Below are positions 46,381 through 54,737 of a DNA stretch of 64,000 nucleotides, piece after piece. Below the pieces are notes generated by a model that was not told the DNA's origin, ran no database searches, and worked only from the letters and a program-made list of their open reading frames with translations. The translations under genes were made by a program, and so were the position numbers. The stretch is from Lysinibacillus sphaericus. GTDB taxonomy: Bacteria > Bacillota > Bacilli > Bacillales_A > Planococcaceae. Within the stretch, counting starts at the first letter, position 1; each line of letters opens with the position of its first letter. The stretch is taken from positions 4,472,001 to 4,536,000 of the forward strand of contig NZ_CP019980.1 of the NCBI RefSeq assembly GCF_002982115.1. The letters are read 5' to 3'.

Positions 46381-47067
46381 ATGAAGCATGTAAAAGGGAG
46401 ATTGGACGAAAGTATTTTAGTATGTGTCTATTATGGGCTTAACGGGGAACGCTTAATTCGTCGCGGTCATAAAATGGCCACGATGCTCGATTGCCCACTT
46501 TATATTCTTTCAGTCGATTCACAACCTCTTGATGCATTTGATGCAGAGAAATCTGGTTATATTGAACAGTGGAAAAACCTATCTGAAGAACTTGATGTTG
46601 AAAAATTTATTTTAGTAGATAATGAAAAACGCCCGATTCAAAAGGTTATTGCTGAAGTGGCTAAAAATTACGGTATTTCACAAATTATCGTAGGTCAAAG
46701 TGCACAAAGTCGTTGGGAAGAAATAACAAAGGGGTCATTCCTGAACGTTCTGTTAAAAGAAGTACCTTTTGTAGATTTTCACATTGTAGCAGTCCAACGT
46801 CCTACTGAAGATGACGCGTATGATACATACGAAAAAGGTGTACGTGCCTATTTGATTAAAGAACAGGACCATTTCAAAGTAGCCTTTACTTGTCCAAAAT
46901 ATGTTTCAATTGAAGGTATTTTCTTTAAAGAAATTGGCACTGATTTTGACAATGGCATTTTTAAATTCACGTACAATGATAAAATGCATGAAATCCATAT
47001 TTCTGAAGGTCTAGTAATGGATAAAGAAAAATTGCCACAAGAGTTTACATCTCCGTTACGTCAATAG
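46381..47067 (+). CDS. Stand-alone KdpD-type universal stress (USP) domain protein
   Basis: A 228-residue cytosolic protein. Residues 9-140 form an adenine-nucleotide-type USP fold: ILVCVYYGLNGERLIRRGHKMA is the strand and helix found after the N-terminal part of the potassium sensor KdpD, and IIVGQSAQSRWEEITKGSFLN carries the glycine loop. The C-terminal 80 residues are an acidic, beta-rich extension I do not recognise. There is no histidine kinase part. In several Firmicutes the KdpD USP domain binds c-di-AMP. Its position, divergent from the Mrp antiporter, suggests a role in potassium or sodium balance; that is inference. Confidence 0.78.
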   Translation: MKHVKGRLDESILVCVYYGLNGERLIRRGHKMATMLDCPLYILSVDSQPLDAFDAEKSGYIEQWKNLSEELDVEKFILVDNEKRPIQKVIAEVAKNYGISQIIVGQSAQSRWEEITKGSFLNVLLKEVPFVDFHIVAVQRPTEDDAYDTYEKGVRAYLIKEQDHFKVAFTCPKYVSIEGIFFKEIGTDFDNGIFKFTYNDKMHEIHISEGLVMDKEKLPQEFTSPLRQ

Positions 47068-47158
47068 TAGCCTGTTACTTAAAAATTGCAGGGACAAAGA
47101 TATTAATTTGGACAAACTAAAAAATTTTAACTGCTGTAGGGAACCACAACGGCATAGC

Positions 47159-47197
47159 AAAAAGTGTTAAATTGACCTCAATCAATCTAACACTTTT
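47159..47197. terminator. Bidirectional terminator
   Basis: AAAAAGTGTTA and TAACACTTTTT form a perfect stem with inner pairing. It serves the USP gene and the convergent MFS gene. Confidence 0.85.
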
Positions 47198-47219
47198 TCT
47201 CTTTTGCCTAGTCTTGTAT

Positions 47220-48428
47220 TTATAAAGCTGAAGCTGGAGTATCTTTAGGCAAGAAAAATGCCACTAGTAATAACAACGGAAGTAAGGAAACGACTACCAT
47301 TGTAAAATCAATACCTTTATGATCCATTAAAACACCAATAACCATGGCACCAATTGCTCCCATACCAAATGCAAAGCCAGTTGTTAGCCCTGCCATTGTA
47401 CCAATCTTAGTTGGTACGAGCTCTTGCGCATAGACAACCGTTACAGAGAAGCTAATCATAATTAATGTTCCGATAATGACTAAAAATATTGTTGCAGTCC
47501 ATAGCGGTACATAAGGCAAAGCTAAACAGAATGGCATTGGTACAACAACTGACAGTAAAATAACATTTTTTCGTCCAATACGATCTGATAATGAACCCCC
47601 AAAAAAAGTACCAACAACGCCAAAAGCCATAAAAGTAAATATTAATATCTGTCCAAGACGCAGACTTACATCATAATGATCCATTAAATAGAAAACATAA
47701 AAACTTGTTATATTCGTTGTATAAAATGATCTTGCAAAAATAATAGTAAATAATAATGTTAAAGCAATTCCTACCTGTTTCTTTGTTAATGGTGGCAAAG
47801 ATGATACCAATGTACGTTTTTTCTTTGCTAACCGTTCTTGCTCCAATTGCTTCTTATACCATTTAGCAATTTTACTCAATAAAAGAATCCCAAAAGTTGT
47901 CGCGATTAAGACAAATGCCGCTCCGCGTTGTCCAAAAATATCTAAAATATATGCACTGATTAATGGTGCTAGCGCTTGTCCAGAATTTCCCCCGACTTGA
48001 TAAATCGATTGTGCAAGGCCTCGTTTAGAGCCTGCTGCCATAAAAGATACGCGCGAACCTTCTGGATGAAATATAGCTGAGCCAAAACCTAAAAATAATA
48101 CAGCTACAAGTATTACCCAATATTGCGCTGTGAAGGCTAAAATCGCGATACCTATAAACGAGCTAATCATCCCTATTGGTAAAGCATAGGGCATCGGTTT
48201 TTTATCACTGACATAGCCGACAACTGGTTGTAAGGCAGAAGCAAACATGTTTAATACGAATGAAATAAGCCCGATTTGTGTAAAGGTCAAACCGAGCTCA
48301 CTCTTCAATATTGGAAACATCGCAGGGATTACAGCCTGCATAGTATCATTGATTAGATGGGCAATAGCAATAGCAATCATAATCGGAAATACTGGATTGT
48401 TGTTCGAATGTACCATTTGTTTGTTCAT
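47220..48428 (-). CDS. MFS transporter, fosmidomycin-resistance (Fsr) type
   Basis: A 402-residue twelve-helix exporter of the major facilitator superfamily. The start HLINDTMQAVIPAMFPILKSE, GYVSDKKPMPYALPIG and FLGFGSAIFHPEGSR segments are those of the Fsr subgroup, and GGSLSDRIGRK in the second half is the MFS A-like motif. A central basic loop (KKQLEQERLAKKKR) separates the two bundles. Relatives export fosmidomycin or other small antimicrobials. The true substrate is unknown. Confidence 0.88.
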   Translation of the reverse strand: MNKQMVHSNNNPVFPIMIAIAIAHLINDTMQAVIPAMFPILKSELGLTFTQIGLISFVLNMFASALQPVVGYVSDKKPMPYALPIGMISSFIGIAILAFTAQYWVILVAVLFLGFGSAIFHPEGSRVSFMAAGSKRGLAQSIYQVGGNSGQALAPLISAYILDIFGQRGAAFVLIATTFGILLLSKIAKWYKKQLEQERLAKKKRTLVSSLPPLTKKQVGIALTLLFTIIFARSFYTTNITSFYVFYLMDHYDVSLRLGQILIFTFMAFGVVGTFFGGSLSDRIGRKNVILLSVVVPMPFCLALPYVPLWTATIFLVIIGTLIMISFSVTVVYAQELVPTKIGTMAGLTTGFAFGMGAIGAMVIGVLMDHKGIDFTMVVVSLLPLLLLVAFFLPKDTPASAL

Positions 48429-48545
48429 GCTATCACCACACTTCCTTATTTATTCGAATTTTTTTAAAAACAGATTGTCGCATACAATTCCTCTTTTTGC
48501 ACAAGCTATTCTTCGACGATAGCAGTTTAAGGAGTTGATTGTTGT

Positions 48546-49271
48546 ATGACTGTAGATGAATTTTTTCACGCCAATGTTTTTGAAATGATACTTAGAGCAT
48601 CTCTATCCTTTTTTGCACTACTCATTGTTACACGAATACTTGGCAAAAAGCAGCTAGGACAGCTTACATTTTTCCACTATACAACAGGTATTACGTTCGG
48701 ATCCATTGCTTCTGAAATTGCAGCACAGTCTGAAACACCTTTTTTAGAAGGACTTATTGCATTAATTTGGTGGAGCGTTTTAACGTATCTTATGACCATT
48801 ATTACGATAAAATCTAAAAAAGCACGTGTGCTGATTGACGATAAGCCCACTATTGTTATTCAAAATGGGCTTATTTTAGAATCTGCGCTCAAGAAAAATC
48901 GTTTACACATGGATGAGTTAACGATGATGTTACGTGAACAAGCTGTATTTTCCGTGCAAGACGTGCAATATGCCATACTGGAGACTACGGGTAATTTAAG
49001 TGTATTAGCTAAGCCTACGGAGCAACCCGCTACAAAACAAGATGTAAAGGCAGATGTTACCCCACCTACCTACTTACCAACAGAAGTCATTTCCGATGGA
49101 CAACTGATTAAAGAAAATATCGTCGAACTTGAATTAACCGAAGATTGGGTCATGAAAAAATTAAAAAAACAAAATGTCCAAACTTACGAAGATGTCTTTT
49201 TTGCACAAGTTCAAGCGAATGGCTCTTTATATATCAGTCTAAAAGATAAAGCGAGACGGTCAAGCCCTTAA
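48546..49271 (+). CDS. DUF421 (YetF-family) membrane protein
   Basis: A 241-residue protein with three N-terminal membrane helices and a cytosolic DUF421 domain. LRASLSFFALLIVTRILGKKQLGQLTFFHY and [12 protein letters not shown] are the hallmarks, followed by the soluble part with DDKPTIVIQNG and LTMMLREQAVFSVQDVQYAILET. Family members in Bacillus are linked to sporulation or membrane stress, without a known reaction. AAGGAGTTG precedes the ATG. It ends 16 bp from the convergent CBS gene. Confidence 0.88.
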   Translation: MTVDEFFHANVFEMILRASLSFFALLIVTRILGKKQLGQLTFFHYTTGITFGSIASEIAAQSETPFLEGLIALIWWSVLTYLMTIITIKSKKARVLIDDKPTIVIQNGLILESALKKNRLHMDELTMMLREQAVFSVQDVQYAILETTGNLSVLAKPTEQPATKQDVKADVTPPTYLPTEVISDGQLIKENIVELELTEDWVMKKLKKQNVQTYEDVFFAQVQANGSLYISLKDKARRSSP

Positions 49272-49287
49272 GCTTGTTTCGTCTTGC

Positions 49288-49995
49288 CTATTCTACTTGC
49301 ATTATATCCAATGGGGTAATAATACCAATCAGTTTTTGGTGTGTTTTGCCGTGCTCGGTAATCAACAACGCTTCAAAACGTCTTCCTCTCTCCACACCTT
49401 GCTTAAATATTTCCTCAGCCTCATAAATCGTTATGTATCTACTCACAAATTTGTAATTCACTCTATTTTTTTCGTGTAATAATATATCATGCAATGTAGG
49501 AACGTGCCTCGGTACATGATTGCCTCCCATGACAGATGCAAGCCAGTTAGTAATACCAACAGTCGTCACAAGACCTTTAAATTGCGTTTTATTGTAAACC
49601 GGAAATTGAGTGAATTTCCGACTGCGAATCACTTTTAATACATGCTTTAAAGAATCATTTTCTTGAAAGACCAGCACCTTTTTTCGGAACATTTGTCCTA
49701 CAAGTGTTGGTTTTGCCAGCGTAGCGTCCATATATTCAATGCGCTCTACGACATCTACATGCGGTTCTGCAATTACATATTCCATAGATGTACGATGGTG
49801 AACAATCGCATTACGTAAATCTGCATAGGACCGTAAATCATCCTCATATTTACGTACCAATACATCCTTTTTCTTTGCCTGATCCACTAAACGGTAAAAT
49901 GGCATAAAATCTTTTGCACCAATAATATCTCTTAGTCTATGGTCAATTCGATTAAATGCCGTTAGAAAGCGATCAGAATTTTGAGTAGTAACCAA
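49288..49995 (-). CDS. CBS-domain protein with a HEPN-like N-terminus
   Basis: A protein of about 235 residues. The first 90 residues are helical and end in YADLRNAIVHHR, which contains the R-N-x3-H motif (Rx4H) typical of HEPN nuclease-like domains. Two CBS motifs follow (about 95-235), with FTQFPVYNKTQFKGLVTTVGITNWL and LIGIITPLDIM; CBS pairs bind adenine nucleotides such as AMP, ATP or c-di-AMP. Whether the HEPN part is an active RNase is not known. The TTG at 49995 after AGGTGAT is preferred to the GTG at 50004. Confidence 0.75.
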   Translation of the reverse strand: MVTTQNSDRFLTAFNRIDHRLRDIIGAKDFMPFYRLVDQAKKKDVLVRKYEDDLRSYADLRNAIVHHRTSMEYVIAEPHVDVVERIEYMDATLAKPTLVGQMFRKKVLVFQENDSLKHVLKVIRSRKFTQFPVYNKTQFKGLVTTVGITNWLASVMGGNHVPRHVPTLHDILLHEKNRVNYKFVSRYITIYEAEEIFKQGVERGRRFEALLITEHGKTHQKLIGIITPLDIMQVE

Positions 49996-50116
49996 TCTTA
50001 TCACCTACCATAGCAATATTTTATATTTTTCGAGTTATTTGACAAATATTGAGTTATAGCTACATTATATTCCTAAGTTATGGATATTCCAAGAAAAGTT
50101 CGTGCAATAAGTTTGG

Positions 50117-50287
50117 GTGCCTGGCACTCACACAAATGTGAAAAATCTGAATTGCTCAGGTGCCTGGCACGTAAAAATCCACTTCGCTTTCCGCAGGCTC
50201 AAGGTAAGCCGCGAGAATCAAAGTGGATTGGGGTGTCAGGCACCTAAACAATTTTAAATATTCCGAATTATTTGGGTGCCTGGCACT
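50117..50287. repeat. Composite intergenic repeat with four GTGYCWGGCAC motifs
   Basis: GTGCCTGGCAC occurs at 50117-50127, 50160-50170 and 50277-50287, and GTGTCAGGCAC at 50234-50244. Between the second and third motifs an imperfect inverted repeat (AATCCACTT at 50177 ... AAGTGGATT at 50222) encloses a GC-richer core (CGCTTTCCGCAGGCTC/GAGCC-like). This looks like two mini-elements flanked by the motif around a hairpin element. It is non-coding. Related halves are at 12824 and 36193. Confidence 0.75.
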
Positions 50288-50307
50288 ATATTTTACAAGA
50301 AAGCAAG

Positions 50308-51090
50308 TTAGATTTTAGTCGATGAAGCATTTTTCTTCATTGAAAAAACGCCGATACTCGTACACATACATATAAGAACAACTGTCATAACTAGGCTCCA
50401 CCAATAATCAGACATCTCCATCGTGCCACGAATAAGCTGAACACCGTATAGTGGTAATTTCCAAGGTGATATAGTCCAAAATGTACCTACAAGTCCATCA
50501 ATAATTTGACCAATAAAAATAATAATAAATGCAGCTGTTGCCGCAACAGTTGTTTTAAATGCAGCACTCATCATTAGCGTTAACGCTAAGACAAATAAAA
50601 CCCATATAAAATACGTACCAATACTTGCTAAAAGGGTCGCAACTTCAAATGTTCCATACAGCACAACCGTATAGTACACACTTGCTGCAAATCCCGCTAT
50701 TATACTGACAAAGCCAACTGCACTAATCACAATAAACTTACTTATAAAAAAAGAAGCAAATGAAATAGGTCGTACATACAATAAGGTTGCTGTTCCATTT
50801 GAACGTTCCTTACTAATAGCTCCTACAAAAGAAGCCATTAGCACTAGTAATCCAATTAATTGAAACTGGCTAATTGTAGCAAGTAACAAATCGGCTGGTA
50901 CTAATTCTGGCATCAACATTTCAAAGCCTTCAGGCATATTGCCAACCGCCTCTAGTATATCCATCATATAATAGTTCGTTAGTGGTTCGCTCATACCTAA
51001 AAGTGCAAAAACAAGTGGAATCCATAAAAATTTTCTACTTCGCCACGCTTCTCGGAATTCCTTCTGAAGAAGTACGTTCATGCCACTCAT
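50308..51090 (-). CDS. yxlG: ABC-2 type transporter permease (YxlG-like)
   Basis: A 260-residue membrane protein with six helices. NVLLQKEFREAWRSRKFLWIP at the start and the SKERSNGTATLLYVRPIS loop (about 90-107) are typical of NosY/YxlG-type permeases. It overlaps the ATPase gene by four bases. The last of three genes ordered as in the Bacillus subtilis yxlEFG segment of the sigY operon, but no sigma-Y or anti-sigma gene is present here. The substrate is unknown. Confidence 0.82.
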   Translation of the reverse strand: MSGMNVLLQKEFREAWRSRKFLWIPLVFALLGMSEPLTNYYMMDILEAVGNMPEGFEMLMPELVPADLLLATISQFQLIGLLVLMASFVGAISKERSNGTATLLYVRPISFASFFISKFIVISAVGFVSIIAGFAASVYYTVVLYGTFEVATLLASIGTYFIWVLFVLALTLMMSAAFKTTVAATAAFIIIFIGQIIDGLVGTFWTISPWKLPLYGVQLIRGTMEMSDYWWSLVMTVVLICMCTSIGVFSMKKNASSTKI

Positions 51091-51980
51091 ACTCGTTTCG
51101 CCACCTTCATAAAAATTTCTTCGAGCGATGCTGTTTGACGTGCAACATTTCTCACTAAATACGGATAAGCAGTAAGGCTTTCAAGCAATTGCTGTATGCT
51201 TGGTTTATCTTCTTGAATGGCTACAGACACATAGCAACCATTGACTGCACATTTAAATGTAGATTGACTGACAAAATACTGCGCCTCTTCCACTGTGCTA
51301 AACTCTACTACATAATTTGGCTCGTCATAACGTTGGCGTACCTCACGTAATGTCCCTTGTTCGACAAGTTTGCCATCACGCAAAAATAATAGCTGGTCCG
51401 TCATCTCTTCCGCATCATTTAAAATATGTGTGGAATATAAAATTGTCGTCTGTTGCTGTAAGCCTTTTAATAAATCAAGTACTTCCCTACGTCCAACAGG
51501 ATCTAAAGCAGATACTGGTTCATCTAACAACAGTAGTTTAGGCTTATGGACAATTGCCTGGGAAATACCTAGCCGTTGTTTCATCCCACCGGAAAACGTT
51601 GCAATTTTTTTATGAAGATCATTTCCTAAGCCGACAAATTCTAACGTTTTTTGAGCTTCCTGCTTTGCCTTTTTAGCAGATACACCGCTTAACTTTGCAG
51701 CCATCTCCGTAAACTCTAATGCACTTAACCACGGCTGAAATTGTGGATATTGCGGTAAAAACCCAATATTTGCTCGTAAATCTCCCCCCACCATGTTTAC
51801 ACTACCGAAAGAGGGTCTTAATAAACCTGTTAACATGGATAAAGTTGTTGTCTTTCCTGCTCCATTTGGTCCGATTAACGCTGTAGAGGTATGCTCTTCT
51901 AAAACAAAATCAATGGCATCCACTACAGTTTTTTCCGCAAAACGCTTCGTCAACCCTGTTACCTGTAGTAATGTAGTCAT
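51087..51980 (-). CDS. yxlF: ABC transporter ATP-binding protein (YxlF-like)
   Basis: A 297-residue exporter-type ATPase. It has Walker A GPNGAGKTT (36-44), the signature FSGGMKQRLGISQAI, Walker B LLLLDEPVSALDP and H-loop YSTHILND. The C-terminal 80 residues are the extension usual in the drug/antibiotic ABC-2 ATPases. Four-base overlaps on both sides indicate coupling with the small membrane protein upstream and the permease downstream. Confidence 0.88.
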   Translation of the reverse strand: MTTLLQVTGLTKRFAEKTVVDAIDFVLEEHTSTALIGPNGAGKTTTLSMLTGLLRPSFGSVNMVGGDLRANIGFLPQYPQFQPWLSALEFTEMAAKLSGVSAKKAKQEAQKTLEFVGLGNDLHKKIATFSGGMKQRLGISQAIVHKPKLLLLDEPVSALDPVGRREVLDLLKGLQQQTTILYSTHILNDAEEMTDQLLFLRDGKLVEQGTLREVRQRYDEPNYVVEFSTVEEAQYFVSQSTFKCAVNGCYVSVAIQEDKPSIQQLLESLTAYPYLVRNVARQTASLEEIFMKVAKRV

Positions 51981-52180
51981 GATTGTTTTCTCCCAACGAT
52001 AAAATATGCTATTGGTCCAAGTAAATTAATAAATAATATTATCAATACCCATAAAATTTTCGGTCCATTCGTTGCATGAATTTTACTAAGATCAATCAAT
52101 GCAACAATAACTAAAATAATTTGTACGCCGATTAGTGGCGCTATAATCGCCCAAGGGATATTTGCTAACTCCTCCATCAT
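51977..52180 (-). CDS. yxlE: Small membrane protein with phospholipase D N-terminal (PLDc_N) domain (YxlE-like)
   Basis: A 67-residue two-helix membrane protein. The pattern VALIDLSKI ... GPKILWVLIILFINLLGPIAYFIVGRK is that of the PLDc_N domain, as in Bacillus YxlE. The ATG at 52180 is preferred because GAGGTGG stands five bases upstream; a GTG at 52189 would add three residues. It is the first gene of the yxlEFG-like operon; in Bacillus YxlE takes part in negative control of sigma-Y, whose gene is absent here. Confidence 0.82.
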   Translation of the reverse strand: MMEELANIPWAIIAPLIGVQIILVIVALIDLSKIHATNGPKILWVLIILFINLLGPIAYFIVGRKQS

Positions 52181-52212
52181 CCAAACCACCTCGCCTTTTG
52201 TTCTAATATCAC

Positions 52213-52230
52213 TATAACAACTTTGTTATA
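52213..52230. promoter_or_regulatory. Palindromic operator candidate upstream of the yxlE-like gene
   Basis: TATAACAA-CT-TTGTTATA is a perfect 18-bp palindrome with a two-base centre, 33 bp upstream of the start codon, where the promoter should lie. A dimeric repressor (for example GntR or MarR type) would fit. No regulator gene is adjacent. Confidence 0.5.
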
Positions 52231-52380
52231 ATATGTATAGAACAATTTTTATCTTGCTTATAAATTTTGCACTAGGCGTTAAATCAAGAAAGACAGCTCT
52301 GGCAGAACTGTAACTTGTATATCTGACTTACCTACAAATTAGTCATACCGCAGTTACTTAAATTTATTAAAAATTATAAA

Positions 52381-52407
52381 AAGCCCACCATTTGAACATG
52401 GCAGGCC
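52381..52407 (-). terminator. Terminator of the phosphatase gene
   Basis: On the minus strand GCC-x-CCAT and ATGG-x-GGC pair around a six-base loop, followed by TTTTTATAATTTTT. It lies 60 bp past the stop codon. Confidence 0.65.
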
Positions 52408-52467
52408 GCGTTTACATATAGATTTGTTTCGTAAGACGATAACATGTAGATGCTAAGGTTGATAGCA

Positions 52468-52902
52468 CTACTTTTCATACAATTTCTTTAAAGCAGTAGC
52501 CATATTTGGGCGTATCTTTACTTGGGAACGAGCCTGTTTAACAGCTAACTCCGCTTCCTCCAAAGAATCGGCTAAGCCAAGTTCCATTAACACAGCCGTC
52601 GCAGCTACACCTGCTCGTCCACCCCCACTTCCACAATGGAAGTAAACCTTCTGTCCAGATTCATAGGCAGCGACTATTTTTTTCGCTACTGTGTCAATAG
52701 ACTGAGCTACTTGAGCTTCTTCATCAGCGATAGGCAGATGGTTGTAGTTATAGTGTGCTGCTTGCTGTTCTAGTTCAGTTAATCCATTCACTCGAACATC
52801 AATGACAACGTCTACCTGCTCATTTGAAAAAGCAGCTTCAGCATCCTGTGCACCACCAAAAAATAATCGATCTTTCACTAACACATCATAGTTTTTTTCC
52901 AT
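52468..52902 (-). CDS. Dual-specificity-type protein phosphatase family protein
   Basis: A 144-residue cytosolic enzyme. The P-loop HCGSGGGRAG has the cysteine-phosphatase motif Cx5R (Cys then five residues then Arg), in a fold starting FFGGAQDAEA and VVIDVR. This size and start are typical of the beta-lactamase-hydrolase-like or DSP-like family of small bacterial phosphatases. It may act on phosphoproteins or on small phosphorylated metabolites. The start is ATG 52902 or GTG 52911. A terminator follows. Confidence 0.8.
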   Translation of the reverse strand: MEKNYDVLVKDRLFFGGAQDAEAAFSNEQVDVVIDVRVNGLTELEQQAAHYNYNHLPIADEEAQVAQSIDTVAKKIVAAYESGQKVYFHCGSGGGRAGVAATAVLMELGLADSLEEAELAVKQARSQVKIRPNMATALKKLYEK

Positions 52903-53005
52903 CCGATTCACGCTCCAAGCTGTTATTTCTCTAATAAATGTCCGATCTTATGAAGATAATTAAGTTGAACAGGTTCCGCCTTAATCGCTCGTTGTCTAAA
53001 TACTT

Positions 53006-53404
53006 CTAGGAAAAACCAAGCTTTTTCATTACCTCCATTACTCGTTGTTTCAATGCTTCTAGGGAAAACCAATCTTCTTCGGTTTCATCAATTTCAACAA
53101 CGCTAGATTGTACCCTCTCAATTGCTCGTTGTCTAAATACTTCTGGGGATACCCAATCTTCTTCTTCAAATTCATCAATTTGAGAAACTTCAATGCCTTC
53201 TAGGCCGTCTCCCCATGTAACTGTAGCTTTTACTTCCTCTAAAATTTCTATATATTGTTGATGTAATTCTTCTTTTTCTTGTTGACTTAACTCAGTTACA
53301 GGTGCTGTATCAATTTTTGTAATAAAGAATATAAAGGGGATACAAGCCAAGGCAAAAAGGATTGTGAACAATTTGTACGTTTTTAATCGACGTTTTTTTT
53401 CCAT
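53006..53404 (-). CDS. Small exported repeat protein, frameshifted near its C-terminus
   Basis: A 132-residue protein with an N-terminal hydrophobic helix (about 10-28). Residues 40-105 are almost identical to the protein encoded at 53463-54206 (QQYIEILEEVKATVTWGDGL and the acidic EEEDWVSPEVFRQRAIERVQ unit). A second EEDWFSLEALKQRVME unit follows. The frame then stops, but a third unit (WFFLEVFRQRAIK) continues in another frame to a TAA at 52923, so a one-base indel has probably truncated the protein. GGAGTAGGAT precedes the ATG. The function is unknown. Confidence 0.7.
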   Translation of the reverse strand: MEKKRRLKTYKLFTILFALACIPFIFFITKIDTAPVTELSQQEKEELHQQYIEILEEVKATVTWGDGLEGIEVSQIDEFEEEDWVSPEVFRQRAIERVQSSVVEIDETEEDWFSLEALKQRVMEVMKKLGFS

Positions 53405-53462
53405 TCTATCCTACTCCTTATGATGTTCAGATGTCTCATAAAGAAATATTTTTTGATTTATG

Positions 53463-54206
53463 TTATGAAACTACACCAGTTGGACTGCAATAGAATTTTG
53501 TATTTAATGTATGATAAGTTGTTAAACCAACATACTTTAAACTTCCACCAATCGTAAATGCGTAAGTTGTGCCTCTATTAGTAATACGAGCGTCTACTCC
53601 TGTACGGGTAAAAAAACCTCTTGAAGGAATAGTGCGTAAATTAGAATAGCCAGTTAATACTTGGCGACCATCAGAAAGCTGTGTTGTAAAAGTCGCAAAT
53701 ATTGTTATATCAATAGGAGTTGATTCATGTAACACTCTAACCTTACGTGATGCAGAAGTAGTAGACAATAGCGTTATGTTATTTGCAAGAGCCGCAACAG
53801 GGTTAGCTTGTGTCGCCCCAATTGCTCGCCGTTCGAATATTTTTTCTGAAAACCTATCTTCTTCGAATTCATAAAAAGGAATTTCAGGAATTTCAATTTC
53901 AACAACGCTAGATTGTACCCTCTCAATTGCTCGTTGTCTAAATACTTCTGGGGAAACCCAATCTTCTTCTTCAAATTCATCAATTGGAGAAACTTCAATG
54001 CCTTCTAGGCCGTCTCCCCATGTAACTGTAGCTTTTACTTCCTCTAAAATTTCTATATATTGTTGATATAATTCTTCTTTTTCTTGTTCCTGTTGACTTA
54101 ACTCAGCTGCCGATGCGGTACTATTATTTGTAATAAAGAGAATACAGGCGAAAATAAAAAGAACTGTGAACAATTTGTACGACTTAATCAATGACTTTTT
54201 TTCCAT
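53463..54206 (-). CDS. Secreted protein, paralogue of the preceding small gene
   Basis: A 247-residue exported protein with a signal peptide (KSLIKSYK, hydrophobic core, ASAAE near residue 30). Residues 30-95 match its neighbour nearly base for base; it also has one EEEDWVSPEVFRQRAIE unit and a divergent EEDRFSEKIFERRAI copy. The C-terminal 110 residues (from SASRKVRVLHE) form a beta-rich domain absent from the neighbour, ending FYCSPTGVVS. The ATG at 54206 has GGAGAAGG upstream; the open frame to 54257 is not needed. The function is unknown. Confidence 0.72.
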   Translation of the reverse strand: MEKKSLIKSYKLFTVLFIFACILFITNNSTASAAELSQQEQEKEELYQQYIEILEEVKATVTWGDGLEGIEVSPIDEFEEEDWVSPEVFRQRAIERVQSSVVEIEIPEIPFYEFEEDRFSEKIFERRAIGATQANPVAALANNITLLSTTSASRKVRVLHESTPIDITIFATFTTQLSDGRQVLTGYSNLRTIPSRGFFTRTGVDARITNRGTTYAFTIGGSLKYVGLTTYHTLNTKFYCSPTGVVS

Positions 54207-54667
54207 TTTATCCTTCTCCTTATCTTTCGGAATAATTAAATAATACATCATTAGCAAAAGGCAAGAGCAAAAGAGAAAATTTATTTATACATTTTAATCG
54301 ACTATTTTCTGCTACTCTATCCCCCTTCACAGTTTTTTGAATAATTAAATAATATATTATTTATTTAGGGGCAGTCTAGTAAAAATGACAGAAAATATAG
54401 TATTTTTAAGCTATAATGTCAAAAAAGCTAAGTAAAAAACTACTTCATGGTCATGAACTTGAATAATATTTTGTATCTTGGAAGTTAGTATGCGGAAAGG
54501 AAATACACAGCTTTAGCTGCTACACTATTGTGTAAAAAAACTATCCGTTACATAAAAATAAAAGTACTTACGTTCTCATCCTGTTAGCTACTTGGACAAT
54601 AGCATGTTCCTAAATAAACTACAAAAATAGTTTTGGCATATGTTAACTTAATAACTTTGAAAAAGAA
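54207..54667. other. Intergenic region with a duplicated upstream motif
   Basis: GAATAATTAAATAATA occurs at about 54229 and again at about 54341, the former just upstream of the paralogue gene. A GAAGGGGG ribosome-site-like run on the minus strand near 54325 follows the second copy but leads into stops. It may be the upstream part of a deleted third copy. No gene is seen. Confidence 0.35.
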
Positions 54668-54697
54668 AAAGATGTACCATAATCAGCACATCTTTTA
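54668..54697 (-). terminator. Terminator of the PfkB-family kinase gene
   Basis: AAAAGATGT and ACATCTTTT form the stem, followed on the minus strand by TTTTTCTTTTTC. It is 40 bp past the stop codon. Confidence 0.75.
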
Positions 54698-54737
54698 ATT
54701 AATATTTATTTATATAGACCTACACCCACTGTAACTC

